In this document: positions 27,446 to 35,851 of the stretch, in pieces
Position numbering within the stretch: position 1 is the first letter of the stretch
Layout of the letters: every line of letters begins with the position of its first letter
Assembly (NCBI RefSeq): GCF_015355785.1
Contig: NZ_JADKYW010000005.1
Span: 1,243,394-1,307,393, forward strand
Reading direction: 5' to 3'
Origin: Arthrobacter gandavensis
GTDB taxonomy: Bacteria > Actinomycetota > Actinomycetes > Actinomycetales > Micrococcaceae
DNA length: 64,000 nucleotides
Program-made: the position numbers and the translations under genes
Notes under the pieces: generated by a model
What the model saw: the letters and a program-made list of their open reading frames with translations, nothing else
Told to the model about the DNA's origin: nothing
The model's database searches: none

Positions 27446-28873
27446 CTATGGACCCAGCTGGGCTGCCACCGCCAGCAGGTCCGCCTCCGCCCCCGGGCGT
27501 CCGATGAGCTGCACGCCCATCGACAGGCCCTCGGCGGTCACATGGGCCGGAATGGTGACGGCGGGGAGTCCGCAGACGTTCACCATTGACGTGAACGGAG
27601 AGTAGCGGCACTGCAGGGCATAGTCTTCCGCGGCGTCCCCGGTCCAGTACCAGCCGATGGGCCGCGGAGTCATGGCCACCGTAGGGGTGAGGATCATGTC
27701 CCAGGCCGAGAACCGGGAAATGGTCTCCTCTTCGAAGGCGCGCAGCACCTCTACGGCCCCGGCCAGGTCCGCAGCGGAGCGCTGGAGTGAGCGGCGGCGC
27801 ATGGCAGCTGTCAGCGGGGTAAGGAACTGCTCGCCCTCCGGCGGCAGCGGGATGTTGGCCAGCGGTGCGGTCCACACCAGTTCGAAGGCGTCCGGGTAGC
27901 GCTCGTCGTAGCGGACGTCGGCTTCCGTCACGTCATGTCCAGCCCCGGTAAGCGCCACGATCCCGGCTTCCAGTGCCAGTGCTGCCTCAGGGTCCAGTCC
28001 AATGTCCAGGCGCGATTCAAAGGGGGAACGGGTGCTGACGCCTATCCGGAACCTGCCCTCGGCCCGCAGTGCAGCTTCCAGGAAGGAGCCGGACGCGGGC
28101 GGGGCGCTGGTGGCGTGATAGTTCGGCTCGGCAACCATCGCATCGAGCAGCAGGGCAGCGTCTGCGGCCGTTCGTGCCAGTGGCCCGGCAACCACAAACT
28201 GGCCCAGGTCCCGCTGGCCGCCGCCGGAGGGCACCCTGCCGCGGTTCGGCTTGAGGCCGACCAACCCGGTGGCGGCGGCCGGAATGCGCACTGAGCCACC
28301 GCCGTCGGTACCCGGAGCGAAAGGCAGCATGCCCGCGGCGACGGCGGCTGCACTGCCGCCCGAAGAGCCCCCAGGGCTAAGCGAGGGGTCCAGGGGATTC
28401 CGTGCCGGTGGGGCAACGAGGTTCTCGCTGTAACTGCTGAGGCCGAACTCCGGAACCTGGGTTTTGCCCAGGCTGATGGCTCCGGCAGCCCGCAGTACGG
28501 CCGGCAGGGGGCCATCCGCCCCGGCGGGAACCTGCGGAACGGCGGCGCTGCCCATGGTTGTGGGGACGCCGGCGACGTCGGTGAGGTCCTTGTGCGCCAG
28601 TGGCATGCCGTGCAGTATCCGCGGCGGTTTTCCGGCGGCCTGCGCTTCGTCGGCCTGGCGTGCTTCGGCGAGTGCCGCATCGGCCGTAACGGCAATGAAG
28701 GATCCAAGTTCCGGATTCAGCGCCTCGATGCGCCCCAGGAAATACTCCGTGGCCTCCCGGGCAGAAACCTCGCCGCGTGCCAGGGCGTCACGCAAGCCCA
28801 GGGCGCTGAGGGAACCGATGCCCTCCCCTGAATGCGGTGTGGGCCGGGGCGGGGTGGCTGGACCATTGGGCAT
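27446..28873 (-). CDS. Amidase (amidase-signature family)
   Basis: A 475-residue hydrolase of the Ser-cisSer-Lys amidase-signature family. Lys in 'GMPLAHKDLTDVAG', the glycine/serine-rich 'GGSSGGSAAAVA', and the nucleophile Ser region 'GTDGGGSVRIPAAATG' are intact. It cleaves an amide or acts like the GatA family, but it is not GatA: no gatB or gatC is adjacent and the C-terminal part ('GWYWTGDAAEDYALQCRYSP') resembles stand-alone amidases. The start is ATG 28873 with a strong GGAGGTAA. The product may feed on peptide- or nitrile-derived amides, possibly linked with the peptide transporter downstream; substrate unknown. Confidence 0.9.
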   Translation of the reverse strand: MPNGPATPPRPTPHSGEGIGSLSALGLRDALARGEVSAREATEYFLGRIEALNPELGSFIAVTADAALAEARQADEAQAAGKPPRILHGMPLAHKDLTDVAGVPTTMGSAAVPQVPAGADGPLPAVLRAAGAISLGKTQVPEFGLSSYSENLVAPPARNPLDPSLSPGGSSGGSAAAVAAGMLPFAPGTDGGGSVRIPAAATGLVGLKPNRGRVPSGGGQRDLGQFVVAGPLARTAADAALLLDAMVAEPNYHATSAPPASGSFLEAALRAEGRFRIGVSTRSPFESRLDIGLDPEAALALEAGIVALTGAGHDVTEADVRYDERYPDAFELVWTAPLANIPLPPEGEQFLTPLTAAMRRRSLQRSAADLAGAVEVLRAFEEETISRFSAWDMILTPTVAMTPRPIGWYWTGDAAEDYALQCRYSPFTSMVNVCGLPAVTIPAHVTAEGLSMGVQLIGRPGAEADLLAVAAQLGP

Positions 28874-29006
28874 TGTTACCTCCGGTGCGCGGGCGGCTTT
28901 GTTCTCTGGCGGTGCATCCCACTATAGGCTGGGACAAACGGCACGGACGCCCCCGCAGCGTGCCTTGTCAGACCCGGTACAGAGACTGTGAGGAAGTGTG
29001 AGCGAG

Positions 29007-29324
29007 ATGGAAAACGTTTCTGTGGACACGATTGGCGGCGGCGCCCGGATCCTGGACGTGCGCGAGGACTACGAATGGGAAGCAGGACACATTCCAAACG
29101 CCGTGCACATCCCCCTGGACCAGCTGCCAGACCACCTCGACGACCTTGACCCGGACCAGGACCTGGCCGTCATCTGCCGTTCCGGCGGGCGAAGCGCGCG
29201 TGCCACCCAGTGGCTCGAATCCCACGGATACTCCGCGGTCAACGTCACCGGCGGCATGGGTGCCTGGCTTGAAGCGGGCAAGGAAATGGTCTCCGAAAAC
29301 GGGCAGGAACCGACCGTCGTATGA
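29007..29324 (+). CDS. Rhodanese-like domain protein
   Basis: A 105-residue single rhodanese domain, cytosolic, of the GlpE/thiosulfate-sulfurtransferase type. 'ILDVREDYEWEAGHIPNAVH' is the CH2A region and the active-site loop 'CRSGGRS' carries the persulfide Cys. I chose the ATG at 29007 because GAGGAAG (28990-28996) is too close to the in-frame GTG at 28998. Its TGA overlaps the ATG of pheA, so they are translationally coupled. It likely moves sulfane sulfur, but the acceptor is unknown. Confidence 0.88.
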   Translation: MENVSVDTIGGGARILDVREDYEWEAGHIPNAVHIPLDQLPDHLDDLDPDQDLAVICRSGGRSARATQWLESHGYSAVNVTGGMGAWLEAGKEMVSENGQEPTVV

Positions 29325-30283
29325 GTCCTGAGGGCACCCCGGGGCGGTCCAAGCTCCCGGGAACCATGGTCTACACCTATCTGGGACCCGAGGGAACCTT
29401 CACCGAAGCTGCGCTGCTGCAGGTCCCCGGTGCCGCTGAAGCGGTAAGGATCCCCTCCACCAGCGTCACCTCCGCACTGGAGATGGTCCGCTCAGGTCAT
29501 GCGAACGCTGCGGTGGTACCGATCGAGAACTCGGTGGAGGGCGGCGTCAGCGCCACCCTGGACGCCATTTCGATTGGGCAGCCGCTGCGGATCCTGCGCG
29601 AAATCCTGGTGCCCATCACCTTTGTGCTGGCAGTGCGGCCGGGCGTTGAACTCGAAGAGGTCCGCCGGGTTTCAACGCACAGCCACGCCTGGGCCCAATG
29701 CCGCAACTGGGCGGAAGCGAATATTCCCAAAGCGGAATACCTGCCCGCCTCCTCCACGGCGGCCGCCGCCGTCGGGCTCTTGGATGAATCCCCCGGGTTC
29801 GACGCAGCCATCTGCGCCCCGCTGGTCGCTTCACGGCTGGGGCTGGACGTGATTGCCCGGGACATTGGAGACATTTCCGACGCCGTGACCCGGTTCATCC
29901 TGATCAGCCTGCCCGGGCTGCTGCCGGAACCCACCGGCGCGGACAAGACCACCGTGGTGATCCCCCTGCCCGAGGACCGCCCGGGCGCACTGATGGAGAT
30001 CCTGGACCAGTTCTCCACCCGGGGAGTCAACCTCAGCCGAATCGAGTCCAGGCCCACCGGGGCCTTCCTGGGCGACTATTTCTTCAGCATCGACGCCGAC
30101 GGGCACGTTTCCGATGCCCGGGTGGCGGACGCGCTCAAGGGCCTGCACCGGGTGTCACCGGAGCTGAGGTTCCTGGGCTCCTATCCGCGTGCGGACCACC
30201 GCCGCGCCCACGTCCTGCCGCACACCTCCGACTCCGCCTTCGAGGCGGCGGACCAGTGGCTCGAATCCCTGATTAACGGCTGA
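29321..30283 (+). CDS. pheA: Prephenate dehydratase
   Basis: Converts prephenate to phenylpyruvate in phenylalanine synthesis; cytosolic, 320 residues, monofunctional (no chorismate mutase domain). 'YTYLGPEGTFTEAALL' begins the catalytic domain, and 'RFILIS' near residue 190 corresponds to the TRF motif with the catalytic Thr ('DAVTRF'). The C-terminal ACT domain ('DRPGALMEILDQFSTRGVNL') contains 'SRIESRP', the Phe-binding ESRP motif, so feedback inhibition by phenylalanine is expected. The start overlaps the rhodanese stop; MVYTYLG 15 codons later is an alternative. Confidence 0.94.
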   Translation: MSPEGTPGRSKLPGTMVYTYLGPEGTFTEAALLQVPGAAEAVRIPSTSVTSALEMVRSGHANAAVVPIENSVEGGVSATLDAISIGQPLRILREILVPITFVLAVRPGVELEEVRRVSTHSHAWAQCRNWAEANIPKAEYLPASSTAAAAVGLLDESPGFDAAICAPLVASRLGLDVIARDIGDISDAVTRFILISLPGLLPEPTGADKTTVVIPLPEDRPGALMEILDQFSTRGVNLSRIESRPTGAFLGDYFFSIDADGHVSDARVADALKGLHRVSPELRFLGSYPRADHRRAHVLPHTSDSAFEAADQWLESLING

Positions 30284-30284
30284 C

Positions 30285-31259
30285 ATGCCCCGGCTGCGAC
30301 GCAGTAACTGCGAACATCCCGGCTACACCCGCCTTCGCTGGGGCAAGGGGTTCAGCTACCGCGGGCTGAAGGGCGAGGTGCTGAAGGATCCGGCGGAACT
30401 GCGCCGGATCCGTTCCCTCGCGATTCCGCCTGCCTGGCAGGACGTCTGGATCAGCCCCTACGCCAACGGCCACATCCAGGCCACCGGCCAGGACGGCGCC
30501 GGACGCCGGCAGTACATCTACCATCCGCACTGGCGCGAGATGAAGGACCGGGAGAAGTTCGACCGCGCCCTCGAATTTGCCCAGGCGCTGCCGTCCGCTC
30601 GCCGGATCATCACCAAGTACCTCCGCTCGGACGGTCACGGGCCGGACCGCGCGCTGGCCGCGGCCCTGCGGATCGTTGATTCAGGGGCTCTCCGGGTGGG
30701 CGGATCCCGGTACGCGGAGATGAACGGGTCCTACGGCACTACCACCCTGAGGGTGGAACACGTTACGGTCCAGGACACCCGTCTGTTGCTGGATTTCCCG
30801 GGCAAGAGCGGCCAGGAATGGCACGTGGAGCTTGATGACGAGGACCTCGTCGCGGCGCTTGTGCCCATGCTCGAGCGTCCGGAGCCGGACACCGCGCTTG
30901 CCTACGTGGGGGTGGATGGGCAGTGGCACAGCATTGACGCCTCCCAGTTGAACAGCTTTCTCCGGGAGGTGACCGCCGGAGATTTCAGTGCCAAGGATTT
31001 CCGGACGTGGCAGGCAACAGTCTCGGCGGCCATGGGCTTTGCCCGGGCCGCACGGACCGCTTCAACCAAGCGGGCGCAGCAGCAGGCCGTGGCGCAGACC
31101 ATCCGGGAAGTCGCCGAAAGGCTTGGCAACACCCCGGCCGTAGCGCGGAAGTCCTACGTGGACCCCCGGCTGGTTGACCGGTTTCTTGACGGGGATGTCA
31201 TTCCGGTGGCCGGATACTCCGCCTCTGAGACAGCTGTGCGGGAAATGCTGAGCGAATAA
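30285..31259 (+). CDS. DNA topoisomerase IB (poxvirus type)
   Basis: A 324-residue type IB topoisomerase, which relaxes supercoils through a 3'-phosphotyrosine bond. 'GYTRLRWGKGFSYR' and 'IPPAWQDVWISP' are the N-terminal clamp; 'KYLRSDG', 'LRVGGSRYAEMNGSYGTTTL' (catalytic Arg and the family's RxGxxxY block) and 'ARKSYVDPRLVD' (nucleophile Tyr) form the active site. It starts one base after the pheA stop, so it is probably in the same transcript, although no functional link to phenylalanine synthesis is known. Present in a scattered set of bacteria, common in Arthrobacter relatives. Confidence 0.92.
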   Translation: MPRLRRSNCEHPGYTRLRWGKGFSYRGLKGEVLKDPAELRRIRSLAIPPAWQDVWISPYANGHIQATGQDGAGRRQYIYHPHWREMKDREKFDRALEFAQALPSARRIITKYLRSDGHGPDRALAAALRIVDSGALRVGGSRYAEMNGSYGTTTLRVEHVTVQDTRLLLDFPGKSGQEWHVELDDEDLVAALVPMLERPEPDTALAYVGVDGQWHSIDASQLNSFLREVTAGDFSAKDFRTWQATVSAAMGFARAARTASTKRAQQQAVAQTIREVAERLGNTPAVARKSYVDPRLVDRFLDGDVIPVAGYSASETAVREMLSE

Positions 31260-31353
31260 CCCGCGGAAAACCGTCCGGGTCTATGGTAAGTATGCTTATA
31301 TACCGTTGGCGCCAGTTGCCGGCGGGAGAAGCCATCACAGCGAAAGGCGGACC

Positions 31354-31635
31354 ATGAGCGAGTACCCGAACGAAGACGAGCAGCTCACCAACCCCAAGCC
31401 CAGCGGGCAGGCCAGCGGCGACGACAACTACCGCGGAGACATTGGCGACCAGGGAAATGACCTTCGTTTCGCCGAAGAGCAGGAGCTCATCCGCGAACAG
31501 GCCTCCCCGGCATCCGTGAAGCACGAGGAAGGCGAGTACACCGACGCCGACGGACGCAAGCAGCCGCCGTCGACCTCGCACAACGCTGCTGAGACCGAAG
31601 GCAGCTACACCGATTCAGAAGGCACGCAGGACTAA
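31354..31635 (+). CDS. Small acidic, probably disordered protein
   Basis: A 93-residue, strongly acidic, Gly/Ser/Thr/Asn-rich protein without hydrophobic segments. Two short copies of a G-[ES]-Y-T-D-[AS]-[DE]-G motif stand at 'GEYTDADG' and 'GSYTDSEG'. The start is ATG 31354 with AAAGGCGG upstream; an in-frame codon further up lacks a site. It faces the lipid kinase gene, with stops six bases apart. I do not recognise a family; composition suggests a stress-type hydrophilic protein, but that is a guess. Confidence 0.75.
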   Translation: MSEYPNEDEQLTNPKPSGQASGDDNYRGDIGDQGNDLRFAEEQELIREQASPASVKHEEGEYTDADGRKQPPSTSHNAAETEGSYTDSEGTQD

Positions 31636-31641
31636 GCCGGC

Positions 31642-32757
31642 CTACCCGGCGCCGAAGCGCCTGAATGCACCGGTCCGGCCGCCAGCCAGTGCGGCCGGAC
31701 CGGTTCCTGCGTCCGGCGCCCGCACAAGCAGGGAACGCGGGTCGACGCTCACGCTCACCCGTGTTGCGGCGCCTGTCAGGTCGCCGTCGAGCTGGGTAAT
31801 GATCGGCTCCTCGGTGCTGACAGTGACCTTCCGCGCCCTGGTGTATTCGATCAGGGAGAGTTCCCTGCGGTTCCGGGTCACCACCTTGCCGGCAACCGCC
31901 AGCCACCCCAGGACGGTGCGGGGAGTGAGGACCACAATGTCCAGCATCCCGTCGTCCAGGGCAGCGGCTGGAATGAAATCGATTCCGGCGGGCAGCTTGC
32001 CGGTGTTGGCGAACAGTACGCTGCGGACCTTGCGGACCTGGCCGGGAACGTCGTCGAGCTGGATCCGCATCCGCCGCCTCGGCCCGGGCAGCAGCCGGAT
32101 GCCTGCCTCGCTGTAGGCCAGCCACCCCACCCGGCGTTTGAGGTCATCCCGGGTTGCGGCAATGACTTCGGCGTCCAGGCCGATGCCGCCCATGACCAGG
32201 AAGTTGCTGGCTGACCGGGCGCCGGTGCGTGAGTTCTCGAGCTCCACCCGGCCCATGTCGATCCGTCGCTCGGTTCCGTGCAGGGCAGCCTGGATGCTGC
32301 CGGACAGATCATTGACGGCCACGCCGAGGTTCCGGGCCAGCAGGTTGCCGGTTCCCAGCGGCAGCAGCCCCATCGCCGCAGGCTGGTGGGCCAGTGCCCG
32401 TGCCACCTCGCGGACCGTGCCGTCACCGCCGGCCGCCAGTACGACGTCGGCGCCCGCCGCCAGCGCGTCCAGCGCCTGGCGGTAGCCGGGGGAGTCCACG
32501 GTTGTCTCGAAAACCAGCGGCGGTTCCCAGCCGGCCATTTTGCATGCGGCCGTCAGTGCTGCTTTCGCCTCGCCCGCCTGGGCCTTGACGGGGTTGATCA
32601 CCACGGCTACCCGCTGGCTCGCCGACGCGACCGGGCGGGTGATCCGCCCGGCAGCCGCCTGCCGCCGGTGCCGCCGCGAGATCACCTGCCAGGTGGCGAT
32701 CGAAGCCAGCAAGGCAGTGGCCACAATGAGCAGGAGTACGGTAATTTCGGCGGGCAT
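31642..32757 (-). CDS. Diacylglycerol kinase-family lipid kinase
   Basis: A 371-residue membrane-associated lipid kinase of the DagK/YegS family. One N-terminal helix (residues 5-25, 'ITVLLLIVATALLASIATW') is followed by the catalytic domain: 'VVINPVKAQ', 'LAAGGDGTVREVA' (nucleotide-binding GGDGT), 'LPLGTGNLLARNL' and 'DDGMLDIVVL'. It may make phosphatidate from diacylglycerol. The start at 32757 is inferred from the membrane anchor; TATCCT nine bases upstream is a possible -10. It is divergent from serS, 66 bases away. The open frame continues far upstream antisense to serS, which is not coding. Confidence 0.88.
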   Translation of the reverse strand: MPAEITVLLLIVATALLASIATWQVISRRHRRQAAAGRITRPVASASQRVAVVINPVKAQAGEAKAALTAACKMAGWEPPLVFETTVDSPGYRQALDALAAGADVVLAAGGDGTVREVARALAHQPAAMGLLPLGTGNLLARNLGVAVNDLSGSIQAALHGTERRIDMGRVELENSRTGARSASNFLVMGGIGLDAEVIAATRDDLKRRVGWLAYSEAGIRLLPGPRRRMRIQLDDVPGQVRKVRSVLFANTGKLPAGIDFIPAAALDDGMLDIVVLTPRTVLGWLAVAGKVVTRNRRELSLIEYTRARKVTVSTEEPIITQLDGDLTGAATRVSVSVDPRSLLVRAPDAGTGPAALAGGRTGAFRRFGAG

Positions 32758-32811
32758 GGTGGTTTCAGGATAGCCGCCGGTCAGGGTGCGGGTCCCGGAA
32801 GCTGTTTTCGG

Positions 32812-32817
32812 TACTCT
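32812..32817 (+). promoter_or_regulatory. -10 element of leaderless serS transcript
   Basis: TACTCT lies exactly six bases before the GTG at 32824; no Shine-Dalgarno is present. Confidence 0.55.
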
Positions 32818-32823
32818 TGAGAC

Positions 32824-34092
32824 GTGATCGATGTAAATGAGCTGCGAGAAAATCCTGAGAAGTTCCGAGCATCCCAGCGCGCCCGGCTGGCCGATCCGGA
32901 GCTGGTGGACGCGATCATTTCCGCGGATGCCCGCCGGCGCGAGGCCCGGACCCGCTACGAGACCCTGCGTGCCGAGCAGAATGCCTTTGGCAAGCGCGTG
33001 GCCCAGGCCAAGGGCGAAGAGAAGCAGGCCCTGCTGGCGGAGGTGAAGGAATTGGCTGCGGCCGTCAAGGCTGCCGGCACCGAAGCAGACGCAGTGCAGG
33101 CCGAGCAGGAGGCCCTGGTCCGCCGCGTCGCCAACGTCGTGGAAGACGGCGTCCCGGCCGGCGGCGAAGACGATTTCACGGTCCTGAAGACCGTTGGCAC
33201 GCCCCGGGACTTCGACGCCGAAGGCTTTACCCCGCGCGATCACCTCGAGCTGGGCGAACTGCTCGGTGCGATCGACATGGAACGCGGCGCCAAGGTTTCC
33301 GGATCCCGGTTCTATTTCCTGCGCGGCGTTGGAGCGCGCCTGGAGCTGGCCCTGCTGCAGATGGCCATGGACCAGGCGGTCAAGGCCGGCTTCATCCCCA
33401 TGATTACCCCCACCCTGGTCCGTCCAGAGACCATGCAGGGCACGGGCTTCGACGTGGCACACGACGCCGAGATCTACCGCCTCGCCGAGGACGACCTGTA
33501 TCTGGTGGGAACCTCCGAGGTTCCGCTGGCCGGCTACCACTCCGACGAGATCATGGACCTCAGCGCCGGGCCCGTCCGCTACGCTGGCTGGTCCTCCTGC
33601 TACCGCCGCGAAGCCGGATCCCACGGCAAGGACACCCGCGGCATCATCCGGGTGCACCAGTTCAATAAGGTGGAGATGTTTACCTACACCCCGGTTGAAG
33701 AAGCCGCCGCGGAACACCAGCGGCTGCTGGCCTGGGAAGAGGAGATGCTCGCCAAGGTGGAGCTGCCCTACCGCGTCATCGAAACAGCCGCCGGAGACCT
33801 GGGCATGTCCGCAGCCCGCAAGTACGACTGCGAAGCCTGGGTTCCCACCCAGGGCGCCTACCGCGAGCTGACCTCCACGTCGAACTGCACCACGTTCCAG
33901 GCCCGCCGGCTGAACATCCGCGAACGCCAGGACGGCAGGACCCGCGCCGTCGCCACGCTGAACGGCACCCTGGCCACCACGCGCTGGATCGTCGCCATCC
34001 TGGAGCACCACCAGAACCCGGACGGCTCGGTCAACGTCCCGAAGGCACTGCGGCCCTACCTGGGCGGCCTGGAAGTTCTGCCCGTCCAGTAG
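32824..34092 (+). CDS. serS: Seryl-tRNA synthetase
   Basis: Class II aminoacyl-tRNA synthetase charging tRNA-Ser (and tRNA-Sec where present); 422 residues, normal length. The N-terminal ~110 residues form the tRNA-binding coiled coil. Motif 2 is '[20 protein letters not shown]' and motif 3 is '[18 protein letters not shown]'; '[10 protein letters not shown]' is the serine-specific TxE loop. It begins with GTG directly after a -10-like hexamer and is followed by a long hairpin, suggesting a single-gene transcript. Confidence 0.97.
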   Translation: MIDVNELRENPEKFRASQRARLADPELVDAIISADARRREARTRYETLRAEQNAFGKRVAQAKGEEKQALLAEVKELAAAVKAAGTEADAVQAEQEALVRRVANVVEDGVPAGGEDDFTVLKTVGTPRDFDAEGFTPRDHLELGELLGAIDMERGAKVSGSRFYFLRGVGARLELALLQMAMDQAVKAGFIPMITPTLVRPETMQGTGFDVAHDAEIYRLAEDDLYLVGTSEVPLAGYHSDEIMDLSAGPVRYAGWSSCYRREAGSHGKDTRGIIRVHQFNKVEMFTYTPVEEAAAEHQRLLAWEEEMLAKVELPYRVIETAAGDLGMSAARKYDCEAWVPTQGAYRELTSTSNCTTFQARRLNIRERQDGRTRAVATLNGTLATTRWIVAILEHHQNPDGSVNVPKALRPYLGGLEVLPVQ

Positions 34093-34143
34093 CTGTTGCC
34101 GTGCTGCCCCTGGATCCGCGGGGCAGCACGGGCGCAGCAACAG
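34093..34143 (+). terminator. Hairpin after serS
   Basis: An inner stem 34100-34110/34120-34130 (11 bp, CGTGCTGCCCC) and an outer stem 34093-34099/34137-34143 (CTGTTGC) enclose the space right after the stop codon. No U-run follows, so it could equally be a 3'-end protecting structure. Confidence 0.6.
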
Positions 34144-34214
34144 TTCACCGGCTGTTTGTGCCCGGTGTGAACCGCGTCCTACCGGTATTTACCCGCGTCT
34201 GTTTATATGAATCG

Positions 34215-35060
34215 ATGACAACTCTCACTTCTGCCGGCACCGAAGACCGGTTCAACACTGGCAGCAAACACCTCATTGCCCTGGACGTCGACGGAACCCT
34301 GGTGGACCACGACGGACACATGTCCCCCGATGTCCGATCCGCGGCCAGGGATGCGATCGACGCCGGCCACCACCTGGTGATCTCCACCGGCCGGTCCTAT
34401 GGCGCCGCCCTTCCGGTCCTGGAGAGCATTGGCCTGACCGAGGGCTTCACCGTCTGCTCCAACGGCGGCGTCACCCTTCAGATGGATCCCTCCCTGCCGG
34501 ATGGCTACGAAATCATCGACCGGGTGGTCTTTGACCCCCGTCCCGCACTGGACGCCCTGCGCGTGTCACTGCCGGCTGCCAAGTTCGCCCTGGAAGACCA
34601 TGAGGGGCGGTTCCTTTCCACCGAGCGATTCCAGGACGCCAGCTTCGGCGCGGAAGCGCAGGCCGTGGACTTCGAATACCTGCGGGAAAGCAAGGCCGTG
34701 CGCGTGGTGGTCTTCAGCACCGACAGCACCGCCAAGGAGTTTGGCGACGCCGTAGCCGCCATCGGCCTGCACGGGGTGACCTATTCAGTGGGGTGGACCG
34801 CCTGGCTGGACATCGCCGCCGCGGGCGTGACCAAGGCGTCGGCCCTTGAACAGGTCCGCCGCCGGCTGGATATCGATCCCCGGCACACCGTCGCGGTGGG
34901 AGACGGCCGGAACGATATTGAAATGCTCTCCTGGGCAGCGCGGGGAGTTGCCATGGGCCAGTCCCCGGACGAAGTGCTCTCAGCCGCCACCGAAGTAACC
35001 GGCTCGGTCTACGAGGACGGCGCCGCGAAGGTCCTGCGCAGCCTGCTGGATCCGCTCTAG
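34215..35060 (+). CDS. HAD superfamily Cof-type phosphatase
   Basis: A 281-residue HAD phosphatase, distant relative of the one at 9558. 'ALDVDGTLVDHDG' supplies the nucleophile and acid/base Asp, 'ISTGRSYG' is motif II, the C2 cap occupies roughly residues 95-200, and 'VAVGDGRNDIEML' is the metal motif. The start ATG 34215 has no ribosome site but lies six bases after the AT-rich TTATAT, which suggests a leaderless or near-leaderless message. It is four bases from the stop of the converging SatD-like gene. Substrate unknown; probably a sugar or nucleotide phosphate. Confidence 0.87.
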   Translation: MTTLTSAGTEDRFNTGSKHLIALDVDGTLVDHDGHMSPDVRSAARDAIDAGHHLVISTGRSYGAALPVLESIGLTEGFTVCSNGGVTLQMDPSLPDGYEIIDRVVFDPRPALDALRVSLPAAKFALEDHEGRFLSTERFQDASFGAEAQAVDFEYLRESKAVRVVVFSTDSTAKEFGDAVAAIGLHGVTYSVGWTAWLDIAAAGVTKASALEQVRRRLDIDPRHTVAVGDGRNDIEMLSWAARGVAMGQSPDEVLSAATEVTGSVYEDGAAKVLRSLLDPL

Positions 35061-35063
35061 CGC

Positions 35064-35702
35064 CTACCTGGCCGCATAGGGCAGGGGAGCCGGCGGCAGG
35101 GCAACGGGACCGGACACCAGGTCCAGCAGGCGGGCGGCCGCGGGCCGTGTGGCCCATTCCTCGACCCAGTGGGAGCGCACCACGGCCTTGCTGACGGCCT
35201 GGGCCGTGATGCCCAGTTCCTGGGCAACGTACTTTTGCTGTCCCCGGGCTCCGGGAGTCATCAGGTCAAGGACCTTCCACTCCGCAGCGGTCCGGCTGGC
35301 AACGAGCTGGCCCAGCAGGCGCAGCACCGCCTCGGCCTCGGACGCCACCTCGGCGTCGGGACCCTCCACGGCCAGCGGGATCCGGTCGCCCGACCGCTGG
35401 GCACGCTCCACGGCCCGGCGTGCGTAGACCAGGCCAAAACCCTCCGCCTGCAGCACGTTGGCCGGGAGCGGGCGGAGGAGTTCGCCGACGCCGATTCCCA
35501 CATTCCAACGGCGGGCACGGATGGCTATCAGCGCGGCATCAACTGCGGCCGAGGGATGGGCCAGGATGCCCTGGGCCTCGTCCCCCACCGACCGCTGGAA
35601 ATCCACTGCAGCGGGAATATGGCGCAGTGAGCGCACCAGGTCCGGAACCTGGTCCCCTGCTTCGCGGGAATCCCGCTGGTTGATGGTCAGCACGAAATGC
35701 AT
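35064..35702 (-). CDS. SatD-like protein with C-terminal helix-turn-helix
   Basis: A 212-residue protein. The N-terminal ~130 residues follow the SatD pattern ('INQRDSREA', 'SVGDEAQGIL', 'NVGIGVGE', 'GLVYARRAVERA'). The C-terminal part 'QQKYVAQELGITAQAVSKAV' is a clear helix-turn-helix, so it probably binds DNA. SatD proteins have no established activity. The start MHF (35702) is chosen by family; an in-frame GTG at 35729 adds nine residues. A perfect 16-base palindrome lies 32-47 bases upstream, where the promoter must be, which suggests self-repression. It converges on the HAD gene. Confidence 0.75.
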   Translation of the reverse strand: MHFVLTINQRDSREAGDQVPDLVRSLRHIPAAVDFQRSVGDEAQGILAHPSAAVDAALIAIRARRWNVGIGVGELLRPLPANVLQAEGFGLVYARRAVERAQRSGDRIPLAVEGPDAEVASEAEAVLRLLGQLVASRTAAEWKVLDLMTPGARGQQKYVAQELGITAQAVSKAVVRSHWVEEWATRPAAARLLDLVSGPVALPPAPLPYAAR

Positions 35703-35733
35703 GGCATCAGCATGGCAGAGCAACCCCACCGGA

Positions 35734-35749
35734 CAACCGATATCGGTTG
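35734..35749. promoter_or_regulatory. Perfect palindrome CAACCGATATCGGTTG, likely operator
   Basis: A 16-base perfect palindrome just upstream of the SatD-like gene, overlapping the only AT-rich hexamer there (GATATC). It is not followed by a loop, so it is a protein-binding site rather than a hairpin terminator. Confidence 0.6.
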
Positions 35750-35770
35750 AGCGGCGTGCCGCACTTCCCC

Positions 35771-35826
35771 CGAAATGACAGAAACTGCACGTACCAGCGC
35801 TGGTACGTGCAGTTTCTGTTGTCTCG
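35771..35826. repeat. CAGAAACTGC palindrome, copy 3
   Basis: The core arms 35778-35798 and 35799-35819 are a perfect 21+21 inverted repeat without spacer. The outermost seven bases on each side (CGAAATG/TGTCTCG) match the family but pair imperfectly. It lies downstream of ppa and upstream of the SatD-like gene, both - strand. Confidence 0.85.
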
Positions 35827-35851
35827 GTGGTGAGAAAGGGAGAAGGCGCCC

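Noticed and set aside
32758-34140. N-terminal extension of the lipid kinase to 34140
   Set aside because: It is antisense to serS; no ribosome site or domain.
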